From assembly GCA_947359465.1 (NCBI GenBank), contig OX375877.1, positions 68,860,698 to 68,924,697 of the forward strand: 64,000 bases of DNA, in the 5' to 3' direction. The stretch is from Metellina segmentata (Eukaryota > Arthropoda > Arachnida > Araneae > Tetragnathidae). A program made the translations under genes and the position numbers. Below, in pieces: positions 1-12,689 of the stretch. Under the pieces are notes generated by a model. That model was not told the origin of the DNA, did not search any database, and saw nothing but the letters and a program-made list of their open reading frames with translations. The number at the start of each line of letters is the position of its first letter. Within the stretch, counting starts at the first letter, position 1.

Positions 1-2184
1 ATCGTTAAAATATCGCAGAACTTTGAAGATACAGCAGTTTTTTAAAGTTAAACATTTGTTGAAGAAGAGATGCTTAAAAATAATTAAACGGCTGATATTT
101 GAAAGACACTTATAAAAATTTGAATCCCCAACGTGGAAAAAACAAGCTCATGCCTAAACGTTGAATAAACTTTGAAGGCTAGTCGAATCCTCAACGCTGA
201 ATGGGAAACAGTTTTTCATCGTTGGACACTTGGATATTAGAGAAACATCCCCCATTAAACAAACATTAGGCAACAACAGTTTTATTTTCAACGTAAACAA
301 TTAATTAAAGGGCACACATTGAATAGAATTAAATTATGTGACATAAAAATATTGATGCAATCCAATAACCATTGGAATGATGCTCTTGCCCAACTCACAA
401 TACTGTCCCATTGCAAATTTTGAATACAATTCATGGTATGCGCATACCTCTTCATGTGGGGCACGTGCAACCCCTTGAATTAGCATTTTATCTAGCCAGT
501 TCTAGATTGTTCCTTTTAAATCCCAAAATATTTAACCACATTTTATTTTTTAAGAGTGAAGCAATACTGCATTGAATCGACCATTTGATCAAGTAATCAT
601 CTGAATTTTAAAAAAAAAGTAAATTTCAAAATATGTTTTTATTAAAATAGACAATTCCGATAGGCAGAATCGTAAGAAGCGCATTGCTTGACTGTTTTAT
701 TTTGTGTCTTTTTATGTGTTTTGATTTCAAATATGTTTTTATAATAACAGTAAATAAAATTTCACATTAATTCTTATGTGGTTTGGTTGTAAACTAATTT
801 TTTTATCAGAATACAAGTATCCTGCTATAGACTCAGATAAGTTAGATTGCGAAAAAAAATAAAGTCGATATACGGTAGATAAAATATAGCGGACAATATG
901 TAGGTTTTCAATGACTCAATGAACCCTCGTGAATCTAATTTAAAGTTATATTCGATTGGGAAACTATTTAATTTTTATAAATATAGTCAACCGCAACGCT
1001 TGAATAAATTAGATGTACCTCTTGAACTTTTTGGTTCCTTGAGCTAACTCTATAAAAACAATTTGTCTAATTATGTTGAATCACAAAATTGTGATGGATG
1101 ATTGTATACTTACACGGAAATAAGAAAATATATTATTTTACATTATTTTCAAAATTTTATCCTTAAGACTTGCAACAGCTAATAAATAAATGAATCAGAA
1201 TTTCAAAGTAAATTCTTCATTTCCCTGTCCTGATAAACTACTGAAATACGTTTAAAAGTACCTGCTGCAATACCTTCAAGCATCGGATGTTTATAAAGAA
1301 ATAAGTACTCAATCTACGAGAAATAATTAAAATCGATCGTAAAAATAAAAATGACATTAATTCGAATAAAATGGACCGTCATGCGAGACGTTCGGTCATT
1401 TCATTGTGTGTCCATCTTAACTACTAGGAAAGGAAAAAAGCAATTAGCTTCACACGAAATGGATTCGACGTGTCCGCTCCGGAAACCTGTTTAAAAGTGA
1501 CTTTTAAAAAATATTATTTCACTTTTTTTTCCTTGGTGCGATTAAGGTACAACTACTGTACTGGCCGTAGTCTAAAGGTTAATGTTGTAACAAAATATTA
1601 CCCAGACGCAAAAGAACGAAAAACCCAGATTAATTATTCCAAATAACATAATTCGAAAGAATGTTCTATCAAAAATTGTTTTACAGGAAAACGTTTTCTT
1701 TTAGTTAAAAAAGTATTAGAACTATTACGACATCCTTTAAAAATATATTTGGAATTTTAAAATCTATTTTTCTTAAGACAAAGCAATTTAAAAATAGGAA
1801 TTTCAAAGTAGTCAGCGATGCATAAAATCTACCTCATATTGGCATTCAAACAAACAGCAGACAAAGCCTTTTAATTATCAGTTTTAGGTACATATTTTCT
1901 TTCAAATGATCATTCTTAATCTAATCTACAAATCTAAACGCTTCAGACACTTTTAAATTATTCCTTGTGTATCGTTTGACCCAGCTTGTCTGTTATTGGA
2001 TTTTGCATCAGAGAAATGAAATAAACCAATCTTGTGAACTAAAATTAAGTATGCAATCTGCAATAACAGTGCAAATATTTTTTCGAGGTATTTTATTTTC
2101 AATTTTAATTTTACTTCTAATTTCCTTTTTTGTAATTCCTTATTTCCAACCATTTAATTCATCATCTGACTGTGTTTCAAAATT
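1..2184. other. AT-rich DNA without recognisable gene
   Basis: I read both strands and found only short chance ORFs. No conserved protein motif, tRNA-like box or transposon end was recognised. It could be intron or 5' flank of the plus-strand gene whose first candidate exon is at 3260. Confidence 0.5.
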
Positions 2185-2290
2185 CTCTTTCGGTGTCCTC
2201 GAATCTTTTTCTTCGGGATTGATTCCGGACCTTTTCCAATAGCCCTTTGTGTTGCTCAAGTGCGACTTTAATTAACTAACTATCAACCGT
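2185..2290 (+). mobile_element. SINE 3'-end fragment
   Basis: This carries the shared tail of the local SINE family: GTGTCCTCGAATC, then GGGATTGATTCCGGACC, AATAGCCC, GTGTTGCTC and a final TTAATTAACTAACTA stretch. The tRNA-like head and central part are missing. Confidence 0.6.
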
Positions 2291-2404
2291 TTAATTCCTT
2301 TAAACCTGATATGTAAATAACACAGAGAAGCATGTGATTTACATATGTTACATCGCAGATACTTTAACTCTGTTGAATCGCATTTAACAATAACATTTTT
2401 ATTT

Positions 2405-2600
2405 TACATTGGATGTTCTTCATGGAATATTCTAGATGTAATATTTCAGATGAAATGTTTACATGGAATGTTCTAGAAGTAATATTCCAGCTGAAACGTT
2501 TACATGGAATATTTTAGATACAATATTCCAGATGGAATGTTCTAGATGGAATATTCCAGATGGAATATTCCAAACGGATTTTGTTCTACTTGGAATATTC
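2405..2600. repeat. Degenerate 14-15 bp minisatellite
   Basis: A unit close to GATGGAATATTCCA recurs about a dozen times with substitutions such as GGAATGTTCTAGA and GAAATGTTTACAT. Each unit is itself nearly palindromic. The 70-codon ORF here is a by-product of the repeat. Confidence 0.7.
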
Positions 2601-3259
2601 TACATTGAATGTTCCAGAGAGATCACACTCAGTATCAGACATATATACATATGTATGATTAACGCCATTAAATAATAAATTGAAATATATTTAACACTTT
2701 AAAGAATAATAAGTACGTGTGCAAATAAACAAATAAAATATAAATCGTAACATACTCCTGATTAAGTTATTGTGAAAAAAGAATTATCTTTAAGGAAAGG
2801 AACTAAGACAACCTGAAATAAGATCCAAAACAAATCAATCACCCTCGCGTACGATCACAATGAATAATAATATAATCTTTTAATGAACACTTCGGTTTTA
2901 TTTTTTTCCAAATAAAGACAAATAGAAACCTTATGGAAGGTTTGATTCAAAAATTTCCCTTTCATTGACCGCCTATTAAAGAAAAACGAAAGAAAATTCG
3001 AGATACACAATGCACAAAATTGTCTTCCTTGTCGTACAATTATTGCCCGCAGACGATTTCTAGTTCTGCGCTTCGCTGATTCCACTATTTGCACGGATCA
3101 CTTGGCATCGCGTTCGATATAAGAACGCTTCTTTTTTATTTACATAAAAAGGGAAAGCTCCCTTCGAAGAACCGAATAAAAATTAAAAAAAAAATACATT
3201 CGGACCGTCGTACCAGTAGTATGATGAATGTGCTGAGAGTGGTGCGGCAGCGCTTTTAG

Positions 3260-3361
3260 GAGGCATGAATGTTGCATCTACTCAGAATGTTCCTGTGCAA
3301 ACCGTCACCCCAATATACTTTGGTGAGCCTGGAGTGTACTATGATGCCGAAGAACTACCAG
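3260..3361 (+). CDS. Candidate upstream exon of the CBM14/Met-Asn-Gln gene
   Basis: The stretch is open in phase 1, is 102 nt long (a multiple of three), follows CGCTTTTAG and ends at CCAG|GTGCGTG. It would encode a Gly-Met-Asn-Val start region and end in YDAEELP plus a split glycine. Phase and split-glycine codon match the next exon at 14303, so joining is possible across an 11 kb intron. The same frame is also open leftwards to 3220 (after a TAG at 3217-3219), so the true left border could be there. The acceptor has a weak pyrimidine tract, and the link to the downstream gene is inference. Confidence 0.4.
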
Positions 3362-5449
3362 GTGCGTGAATTCTTACTCTGTTCTACACCCATTATTTAA
3401 GCACAGAGGTGAGTTTCTGAAACTGCGTATTTGGTACCCGTATTTCTGTTATTCAGCAACAAACTCTAAGCGAAACCAGTACGGAATTAAAAAAAACTCA
3501 TGAAATTACTTTTGTCGATTTCTAGACTAGAATCAAAATATTTCTCTTTGTGTATGACGAGATGTTCATAAGATTACAATCACTACACGCTACAGCTTGC
3601 CAACACTAGATTATCTTGGTGAATCCAATCTTGGTGAGTTATTAATTATTCGTACTTTTGGACGTAAGATCTTGGTAACACTGGTACCACTTTTAGTGAT
3701 AGCCTAGGCCAAATTTAGACACTTAAATATTTTAACACAAAATCATACTATACAAATAAAATAAGACAAAATATTTCTAAACATTTATACTATGCTAGCA
3801 AAAATACCCGGCTTTGCTCGGGTTGAATTACTAACATGTTGACTGAAAAGTCATCATCAATTTTTTTTTCATAAAAGAATGTTAACATCATTTAAGTGTA
3901 CGGAAAAAAATATAATACAATTTAACTTCTCTATCGCTTCTACAATTTACTTGCGACGCGAATATGCATATATGTTGTATCCAACCATATACACCATTTC
4001 ATATTCGTCACACTTCTGCTGAAGTTGATTTTAAGTTTTCAAGTGATTACGAATATTCCCGTGCATTCAATTTCAGTAAAAATGGCGGAATTTCGGTGGA
4101 TAGTCTTGCATTTAGTTTTGCTATGAATATGTTTTCATTGTGTCATTCTTATACCTAGTATGCGATATTTTCGAATTTCATCATCAATATGAGAAGATGG
4201 TAAGTTAAATTGTTACAGCATTCTTTACTAATTTAGTTTGAAGGAAAGGCAATTTTTCTTGAAAATTCCATTCAGCGGCAGGTGGAATAGACGTGTGTCT
4301 GTTCTCTACACTAATCCACCTTTTGATCAATCCACATATTTGGTACACTTATATTTTAAAACCCTGCGGATATTATAGGCTACATATTAACCAGCGTTCT
4401 ATTTGTTCAAGGGGGCTAAAAATTTACGACATTCGTGACTAATTTAATTTGAAGCAAACGCACTTTTTTCAGAAAATTCCATTCAGTGGCATCTGGAATA
4501 ATAGAGCTTTTGTTGTAAATACATGTCATCAGAGTAGACAAATTAAACCCAATCGATAACAATTTTTTAATAAACAGAAGGTTGATTTTACAGCGCTTTT
4601 ACAAAAAGAAAATCACTTTCAACGAACGATTCACATGCATCTAAGTTGCGTAAGAACAGCTTCAATAAATAGAGTAAGAAACCTCGACTTTCTGTCTCTT
4701 AAGACATAAAATTTCAATTTTTCAAAATTACTTAATCTGATATTATTCCAAGATCAACAAAGTTTTGTTAAAAATTCCCTTTTCTCCAACACACATACAG
4801 TTTTAAATTGAACCCTTATGGTGCTTTTTAAGATCAGAAACGTAGTTTCTAAATGGAAAGCACGTATATATTTAGAATGATAGATGTAGTTACTTGACTA
4901 TGGAGTACAGCTTTCAATAACACCCATAAAACACGAAAAACAAATGAAATTTAGTTTTTTTTAATCGTCTTTCAATGAAAAGCTATATAAAAATTTTGAA
5001 ATATATTTTGAACTACAAAGTATGACTACCAGTTTTACTTTAAGGTATCCGGACACGTTGGAGGTCGTTATTTTTTTTAATGTGATATAGAAACATTTTA
5101 ATGATATTTTTATGTTTAGTTTTATTGAAAAATAGCATTGGGCTAAATATTTAAATTATATAATAATAATTATGTAAAACTTATAAATATGTATGAAAAT
5201 TTAAGGAAATTTATGAAAAACTTCAATTGTGCTACAGAAAAATCTATTAAATTAATTTGAAAAATAATGCTTCCAAAATAAACTACATGCAATCGTCTAG
5301 TGAATGAACTACAATCAAAAATATATTTAAAAAAACAAAAATTTGACAAGCGATCGAAAAATGAATGCAAGATTTTTGACAGTTTTACAGTCAGACTTCT
5401 TAAATAAAGAGCCATAATTTAAAAACTCTTCAACTCATCATAATTATTA

Positions 5450-7363
5450 TATACTCTGTTTCACCTTAACTTGTCAGTAGAGTAAAGGCTACGTTGACCG
5501 CATCACAGCCGTTGTCGTAGAAACTAGGGTTACAATGTCAGAAGAAGTCAGCTATAAGCGAGGAAATTCGCCCTTTTTGGCAAGGAGAGATAAAATGCAC
5601 GTGGAAATTCTATACGTTTCACAGATCTTTAATTTCTAATGGCTCTTGCATTACATTTGTTAATTAAACAAAAAGCTACTCTATGTTAATATAAATGCGT
5701 TTTGATTTTTCTAAATGAGTATTATTTTTAGTTATTTAAAAATATATATATTTAAAATTTTTTTACAATAAATGTTGTTTAAAAAAACAGTCTATTTAAA
5801 GATGTGATGAACCATAAAATTCATTTTTTGAATTTACTTACCTGAAAGCTAAACACCTTGATTAATACTTCTTTTTTCAATTTTAATAATTTTATTAAAG
5901 GAAATTAATCCAATTTAATTACTCCTTTGGTCTTACATTTGGTTGGACAAGGTAGGGGAGAGTGCGTCGTCTGCTAAAATATGTGTTTTTCTTAACAGCA
6001 AAATATAGTCTCCAAATTAAATCAAATTTATTCTGATATTAAAGAAAGTAAATAACAAATAAAAATACATATAACATAGAGGATATAAAATACATTCACA
6101 ATAAATAAATAGAATATAAAAAATACAAATATAGTGAATACACATACAATAATAAAAAAAATGAAACCATTTTAAAAATTAGAGTTAAAAAAATAAACCT
6201 TATATGTGTGAAACATATTCTGAAACTCGCGGAACGGTGTCGGGTTGATTAGTAGTAAATTATTAATTTTATGAATAATTTAAAATAGTTTACAAGAAAG
6301 TGTACAGAAGAAACCAATCTCTTTCATGAATAGTAGTTACAATGAGAAAACTATATTTACGTTTTACTTATTCATCACATGCATTTATACATCATCAATA
6401 TATGTAAAACATAGCAAACATCATAACAAATCTATTTACATTATAATATACTTATTCATCACATGAATTTACACATCATCATCACTTTCTAAAAGCATAG
6501 CCTGCCTTTTTCGCTTTTCAAAGGAAAATCCCAAATCTTTCAGTATCCTGTACAGTGTACTTCGGCTAATGTTTGTCGAAAAAATATCCTTATCATTGTT
6601 AATTTCATTTAGAACTTTGTCCAATGTAGGAATTTCATTTCGACGAAAACAATCATGAATTTTTCGTCGGATGCACGATAAAGTAAAGTTGTCATATTTC
6701 ATCATTCTTGTTCTTTTTCCAACGGCATAAGGTCGTTTTTTTCCTGGAGTACTCAAAGGACCTTCGTTCTCTTTTCTTTTTTCAAACGAAAAACAGTTCT
6801 TTTGGAAACACCAGTTAGTTGAGACACCTTTCCGACGATTTGGTTAATGGAATCACTATGGTTTTCTTCTCGAAGTCTAGAATAAACATTCAATATGTTC
6901 CTGCGAGCTCCACTACCAATTGATTTTCCTTGCTTTGATGGCGTATACAGCTTGGATGGTGACGTTCCTTTTTCAGCCATGTTCAGAGTATCAAACACAC
7001 TCCAATAAAATAGCACAAGAGAGATATGAACGTAAATACACACGCTAGCAAAGACGCAGAGCGAAATGGCGCAGACTTGGCCGGAAAGCGTATTTAGCTC
7101 GCCAGAAATGTTACCATGGAAACCGGTTTAGAATTCCGTTTCGGATATATTCATTCGCTTCGGTCAAAAAAAAAATGCTTTTTACAAATAAATAACCGAT
7201 TATAAAGGTTCAAAAATCACTCCTTCATTGTAGGACAATTTTTACACGTTTATATGCATTTTCTTTATTTTAAATTCCAAATCAAGTTGGAATTATTTTT
7301 CATGCGGATGAACATCATTTCTGCCTTTCCCAATACTGACAAGTTAAGGTGAAACAGAGTATA
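5450..7363. mobile_element. Nested TA-flanked transposon with perfect 30-bp inverted repeats
   Basis: The ends start TATACTCTGTTTCACC and continue to TTGTCAGTA. They are identical over 30 bases in inverted orientation (5450-5479 and 7334-7363), with TA at both borders. The interior holds a minus-strand transposase-like N-terminal region (6469-6984). The element sits inside the TTAA-flanked element. Perfect ends imply a fairly recent insertion. Confidence 0.7.
6469..6984 (-). pseudogene. Transposase N-terminal fragment, frameshifted
   Basis: Two minus-strand ORFs overlap by four bases near 6753. The first, from ATG at about 6982, reads MAEKGTSPSKLY and includes a helix-turn-helix-like VSQLTGVSKRTVFRLKKE. 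The second continues with STPGKKRPY and a second HTH-like stretch, NISRSTLYRILKDLGF, ending LLESDDDV at 6469. Conceptually they are one protein split by a one-base shift. The arrangement of two helix-turn-helix units fits the DNA-binding half of a Tc1/mariner or IS630-type transposase. No DDE catalytic half follows before the element end, so the copy could not act alone unless a spliced exon was missed. Confidence 0.5.
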
Positions 7364-8935
7364 GTTCATTCACTAGACAACATTATGAAAAACAAGTTCA
7401 CAAATTTTTACGAGAATCCGTCAATAACTTTTTGTGTTATAACATTTGAAGTGAAGAAATAATGCAAAACTATTAATTTAGAGTAAAAGCAGTTTGAAGT
7501 GTATCGTTTGCTCTCTCCTTGCTTTTACTGTTTGCGTACACAATTTTGTTCTTCACTTCTATTTCAAAATGCTCACACTATTTCTAAAAGAAAAACCATT
7601 TAAACACTTAAGAAACCTTTCTAAAATTATATTTGCAAAAAAAAGTAAGCTTTAAATTTAAATTTTGAAGGTTTTTGGTCTTTTTATGTCCACTTCCGAT
7701 GGTTTCCAAACCTACTTCCGGTTTTCCCGCCTTGATTAAAATCGTAATATCTCTTCAACTAATTAACTTAGAGAAAAAATAAAATATTCTTTGTAAAGTC
7801 AAATAAATACTCTATCAAATAAGATCAAAATCTGCTTTTTGAATATTTGGTCAAAAATTACATTTTCAACGTGTTCGGATACCTTAACGTAACCCATCTT
7901 ATTAAAAGTTATTTTTGAAATTTTTCATGTCATTTTAAAATAACAAATTACACACTTAAAAAATATTTTGATTCGTAAATTTTATTTTTTTTTTGTCTAC
8001 ACACTATTACGTATTGAACCAAAGATTTAAAGAAATTTGGTGGAAATATACATATACCACCACGAAAGTACTCATGTCTAGTGATATTTTGCCGGAAATA
8101 AATAAATAAAATCCAACTCCTAAATAATAATTCTGGTATAGGTAATATACCGGAACACATAATGCAAACAGAAACAATATTCCGATCCTAAGGCAGAATT
8201 CTGAAAAAAATATCTGTTCTAGCGTGTTGAATTTCGACTTCCTGAATATATTCTGAAGTAAAACAATTCGACAAAAAACTTGAACAATATTGATGAAGAC
8301 AATGATTTATAAGCAAAAAAGAACACATATTTATAATACTTGGGAATTCTCAAATATGATCGCAACCATATCGTTTTCAACTCAAATACCGTAAAAAAGA
8401 ATTATAAATCAAATTTAAAAAATTAAACATTAATTCTGAGTTTGCCAGATACCGAGTAGCAAAATTACGATTTTATGTTTGGGCTTTTCGTACTCCATTA
8501 TAAAATTTAAGCAAATATGAAATTTAAATTTTCTAAATATTCTTTCTTCATCAAAATCACATATTTATAAATATTATTTTCATTATGGGAAGAAGTAAAA
8601 ATTCAGTTCAAACATGAACATTATATTTTAATTTGTTTTAAGAAAATTGTTTTTCGATAAACACTGGTAAAGCAATCTGAAATGCGTACAGCAATCGTTT
8701 TATACTCAATGTATTTCTATGGCGATTTCAAATTGCTTTTGGCTTAGGCCTTAGGTCAATTTTAGGCCTCTTAGGATTCTAATTTTTCAAAATCCTTTCT
8801 TAGTGCACCCCTACAGTATAAGAAGAATCACCCTGCAAAATTTCAGCTTCCTAGGACTTTAGTTCTTGAGATACAGTGATGAGTCAGTCAGTGAGTGAGT
8901 GGTATTTGAATTTTATATATATATATAGATTTTTG

Positions 8936-9092
8936 TTCTCAGTTGGGACACAGGCCTCGCGAACAAGTAGTGTGAGCTTGTGGATAGAAACGCCAAGTCA
9001 GCCGAAAATCGGTTTGGAAATTAATGTTCCTCTGTCTCTGATATCACGCTCGAATAAAATATGCTCAGTTTCAAAATGACAGGCCTACTAGA
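8936..9092. other. Short unassigned spacer
   Basis: No gene or repeat end was recognised; the 67-codon ORF over 8876-9079 begins inside repeat DNA. Confidence 0.4.
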
Positions 9093-9205
9093 ATTCGTCC
9101 ACTACTGGCTGGGATCTTTCCCGTTTGGATTGGTCTCGGAACGTCGTCAATAGCCCGTTGTATTGCTCCAGTCTGACGTTTATTAAAATACCTACCTCAA
9201 CTGGC
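9093..9205 (+). mobile_element. SINE 3'-end fragment
   Basis: The tail motifs CGTCGTCAATAGCCCGTTGT and ATTGCTCCAG with TTATTAAAATACC are present. The head is absent. Confidence 0.6.
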
Positions 9206-10136
9206 TACAGTACAGATACCTTAATAAAGTTTTCCAACGCCAAACTATTTATCCTACTATATAAAAGGCGTACTTGCGAAGACATAGATAATTTATTCTA
9301 AATCATGGTTAAATAAAATATTTAAATACTTTTTAAATAAATTGCTCATATGCAATAAATATTAAATTATGACATATGAAACGAGTAATGCAAACGATAA
9401 TATTAAAGCAAAAATAAAAACTAGAATAAGCAAGCAATATTTATGCAGAAACTTAGTGGCCAAGAGCATGCGATAGTATGATTAAATTTTTAATAAGTAT
9501 ATTTCTCTATATTTGGCAACGCCAGTAATTGTTTAATTTTTTAGTTTCATTTAGAATTATTACTTAAGATGTAGTTTAGAACTGTGAGTTAAATTGAGTT
9601 CTGTATTACTGAGTTTTTTAGATTATAACTGAGAGATGCACTTTAAGTTGTGAGAGATTTATTAATTGATTAATTTTTTCTAAGAACTTCAATTTGTAAA
9701 TATTCGTGACCAATGAAGCATATCAAGGATATGTTTCAAGTCGCACTCAATATTTACGATTATTCCGCAAACGATAACAATAAGCTCTTGAGCGCAATAA
9801 GTGATTTCTAGAGCCCTGTTATGTTCTTATCTCAATGAACTTTACAGTAGTTACAAATAGACCACCAATTTATTTTTGACCTGACACGGTCCATTTTTAT
9901 CATTTTTACAGATTTACCTTCTCTGTCTGTGCGGTGCGGAGCGACCCTGATTAAATCACGTTCACCTGTGCTTCCTCGAAGGAATTGTTCTTAAACATCC
10001 AATAATAATCAACCACAGTGGATAATTAATGTTACAAACAATTCCTATGGCGAATGTGTTCCTCTCCTAGTCATGATGTTGTTCCGGGAATGTGTTATCT
10101 CTCCTAGTTATATAAAATATATTTTTATTTAAATGA
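9206..10136. other. AT-rich DNA without recognisable gene
   Basis: A CTACTATATAAAAGGCG motif near 9255 resembles the Helitron-like 5' ends at 22585 and 54519, but nothing else supports an element. No coding signal was seen. Confidence 0.4.
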
Positions 10137-10386
10137 GGCCAAGGTAGCCCAGTTGGAAGGGCAATGGAATAGCAACCGGTTGGTTGCGAGTTCGAAACTC
10201 GTTCCAGCTGAAGACTATCGTGTACAGGGATGGTGGTGGACGTTGAATATGTCGTATATTCAATTTCTCCCACGTTGGCGTGGTGTGGAAATTTGGAGAT
10301 TGGGGTGCCAGTATCTTTCTTTTAGGGATTAATTCCGGACCATCACTAATAGCCTTCTGTGCTACTCTAGTTAATTAACTACCCAC
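10137..10386 (+). mobile_element. Complete SINE with 10-bp target duplication
   Basis: ATTTAAATGA flanks both sides (10127-10136 and 10387-10396). The head is tRNA-like, with a box A region GTAGCCCAGTTGGAAGGG and box B GAGTTCGAAACTC. The middle has TGGTGTGGAAATTTGGAGA and the tail GGGATTAATTCCGGACCATC, then CTCTAGTTAATTAACTACC. Transcription would be by RNA polymerase III from the internal boxes. Its head differs from that of the copies at 39953 and 60434 although the tail is shared. Confidence 0.8.
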
Positions 10387-10799
10387 ATTTAAATGATATA
10401 TTTGTTTCTGCAGATGCAATACGCGTGGTGTTAAGCGTTTTTTTGTGTGACCACGTGGTGACCTGGGTAATAAAAAAAACGAACCAATGAAAAAATTTAT
10501 TTTCCTTCGGAAAATTGGATAAATTTGATTCGCGAGCGGAATAACGTGATGCTGGATTATGTCGTTGCTAAACCACAAAAACAAATTATGCCCTTTATTT
10601 CGCTTAATCTAAAAGAACCTTGAGAAGTGTTATATAAACAAAGCTAACCATGACTAGGTCTATAAACAGCTAGAGCACATAGAAAATACCAATACCAAAC
10701 AGAAAGTTCACACGCCACAACTCTTTTACAATATTTTTTGCAAATAGTATTTTCTTGATTTGATACGGGTTTCCATTTTGTTTTTCAACTTGTGATTTT

Positions 10800-10915
10800 A
10801 TTTGTGTATCAGAGGGATTTTCTGTGTAAACAAACCACCGGAAGATTTACCTTCCAATACGGAATGCATGTTCTACTACTAAAAACACTAGCGCCTGCAT
10901 TTCTGTACCTTGGTA
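10800..10915 (+). repeat. Interspersed repeat, CACTAGCG family, copy 1
   Basis: This shares an ordered set of motifs (AAACAAACCAC, GGAAGATTT, ATACGGAAT, then AACACTAGCG) with 17790-17905, 23090-23215 (inverted) and 60085-60205. It has no protein and no inverted ends that I can see. Confidence 0.55.
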
Positions 10916-11522
10916 GAAAAAAATGGGACAATATCGACAGTAACTAATTTTGAATTACGTCCATCAATCTTTCTTCAAGGTTTATAGTTATACCAAAATA
11001 AGCGCCAGTGTCCCATTATCAATACATTCTGATTTCGATCTTTTCCGAAGAGATCAATGTCAAGGGTTCACACGTTTTAAAAGGGATAATGTCCGGACAT
11101 TGCCCTTTTAAACAGTTGCGAATGTAAACCCTTTTTGCAGATTGTACTGATAACAGTTCGTCGAAACATTCGTCACTCAACGAGAATATGAGCTTTAAAG
11201 AAAGGTAAGGTGATAGAGGTGGTTCTTGGGTATTATGCTACGGTGCAAAGACAAGTTTTACACAGTTGATTCTCTGAACTGCAGCTAATCACTAACACAG
11301 TTCTCGAAATCCAAGTCGAGAGAACGGCTTTGCTCGTAGTAAACACAAAGCCGAAGACAGTTTTTAAGGAAGTACTTTTTAAATATTCTCACTGAAACAA
11401 TCGAGATCTGCTAAATCTATTTAAGTCTGTAGTTTATGTCTTAAATACTTTTATTCCACCCTTAAGAAAATGAAGTTGATAGAACAGTAAAAAGAGAAGT
11501 GCTCTCTTTGACGTTAGCTCAC

Positions 11523-11690
11523 CCTATGGCGGAGTAGAGTGCCTGCTCAGGTGTTGCCTCGACATATGACTGTAGTTCAAAATTACTTGGTAATATCCTC
11601 GTATCTTTTCCTTCGGGATTGATCCCGGACCATCGCCAATAGCCCAATGTGTTGTTCCAATGCGATGTTAAATAACTACCTACCTACGGC
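11523..11690 (+). mobile_element. SINE 3'-half fragment
   Basis: The central GCTCAGGTGTTGCCTCG and ATATGACTGTAGTTCAAAAT are followed by the tail GGGATTGATCCCGGACCATC and GATGTTAAATAACTACC. The head is missing. Confidence 0.65.
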
Positions 11691-12084
11691 AGTAGAAAAC
11701 ATGTAAACACACATTAGAATGGATGACAAAACAAAAGAGCATATCAGACTGCACATAGCCAGCTGTCCGGCCTTATGAAACTCATTACTCAAGGGTGATG
11801 GGTTGTGGCTTTTATTGGCGCAATTAACATTCATCATTTGGTTGGTCTCCATCGGTGTTCTTCCATCGATTCACCATCTGATTAGCAGTACAGTGGCGAT
11901 TTCACCATTTTTATCGCCACTTAGAAACACACATCACATCTAATCTGTCATAGGATGTTATATCGCCAAACGAGGCGATAGGATACCAAATCGGCCAGCA
12001 ATTCAATTTATCTCAAAACAGTCACGTGACTATTAGTCCACACGTTGGTCATACATTAATAGCAATGCTGAGTTCACCTTTTTT

Positions 12085-12250
12085 CTACGTCTACGTCTAT
12101 GGATCCCTTCTTCTTTTCTACGTATTTTTCTACGTCAATGGATCCCTTCTTCTTTTCTACGTCAGTGGATCCCTTATTCTTTGTAGGTATTTTTCTACGT
12201 CAATGGATCCCTTCTTCTTTTCTACGTATTTTCTACGTCAATGGATCTTT
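12085..12250. repeat. Imperfect tandem repeat around GTCAATGGATCCCTTC
   Basis: TCTACGTCAATGGATCCCTT recurs four to five times with variable spacers such as TTCTTTTCTACGTATTTT. The 91-codon ORF across it is produced by the repeat. Confidence 0.6.
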
Positions 12251-12504
12251 TTTTTACAACATCAAGTAAATGCATTATTTTGTTTAAGAGTGGTTCTCTG
12301 AGCTTGGTCTAGAATAAAAGGAACTAGTACCGACATATATGTCTTCAATTAAATCAAAATGTCTAGATATATGTCTTCAATTAAATAGGAAACAGGAAAA
12401 ATATTACACTCATGTTTTATAGGGGTTTTTGGTGCAAAGGAATATATTGGGCCAAGCTGCGCCAAATAAAAGTCAGACATTGTCAAGTAATGGACCTACA
12501 CATG

Positions 12505-12670
12505 AAACGTAGGAAGGTAAGTAGGTAATTAACGTCGCACTGGGGAAACACAACGGGCTATTGGCGACAGTTTTGAATCAATCCCGAAGGGAAAGAACCA
12601 ACGCCTCGAAATTTTGAACCCCACGGTCATATGACGAGAACACCTGAGCTGGCACCCTTTCTCCAAAGTT
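12505..12670 (-). mobile_element. SINE 3'-half fragment, inverted
   Basis: Read on the plus strand it starts with the reversed tail (GTAGGTAATTAACGTCGCAC), then CAACGGGCTATTGGCGAC, TCAATCCCGAAGGG and the reversed central piece ACACCTGAGCTGGCACCC. It ends near 12670. Confidence 0.65.
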
Positions 12671-12689
12671 CCTTCCAAAGAAAAAAATC

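Larger units (their letters stand above)
5044..7883. mobile_element. TTAA-flanked DNA element with inverted ends
   Basis: The left end GGTATCCGGACACGTTG at 5044 matches the reverse complement of the right end (GGTATCCGAACACGTTG) with one difference. Both ends are flanked by TTAA (5040-5043 and 7884-7887), which fits TTAA duplication; a TA duplication with an extra A is equally possible. About 930 bases remain once the nested element is removed, with no recognisable protein, so it is probably non-autonomous. Confidence 0.65.
3791..8930. mobile_element. Old interspersed repeat hosting two nested elements
   Basis: The left end is CTAGCAAAAATACCCGGC followed by TTTGCTCGGGT, which makes a short ACCCG/CGGGT hairpin. 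The right end has GATGAGTCAGTCAGTGAGTG and then TTTTATATATATATATAGAT. From memory these two ends belong together in many invertebrate genomes, but I cannot name the superfamily. An internal direct duplication is visible: a block ending in AAAATTCCATTCAG at about 4210-4290 returns at about 4430-4505. No protein was recognised in the parts outside the nested insertions. Confidence 0.5.
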
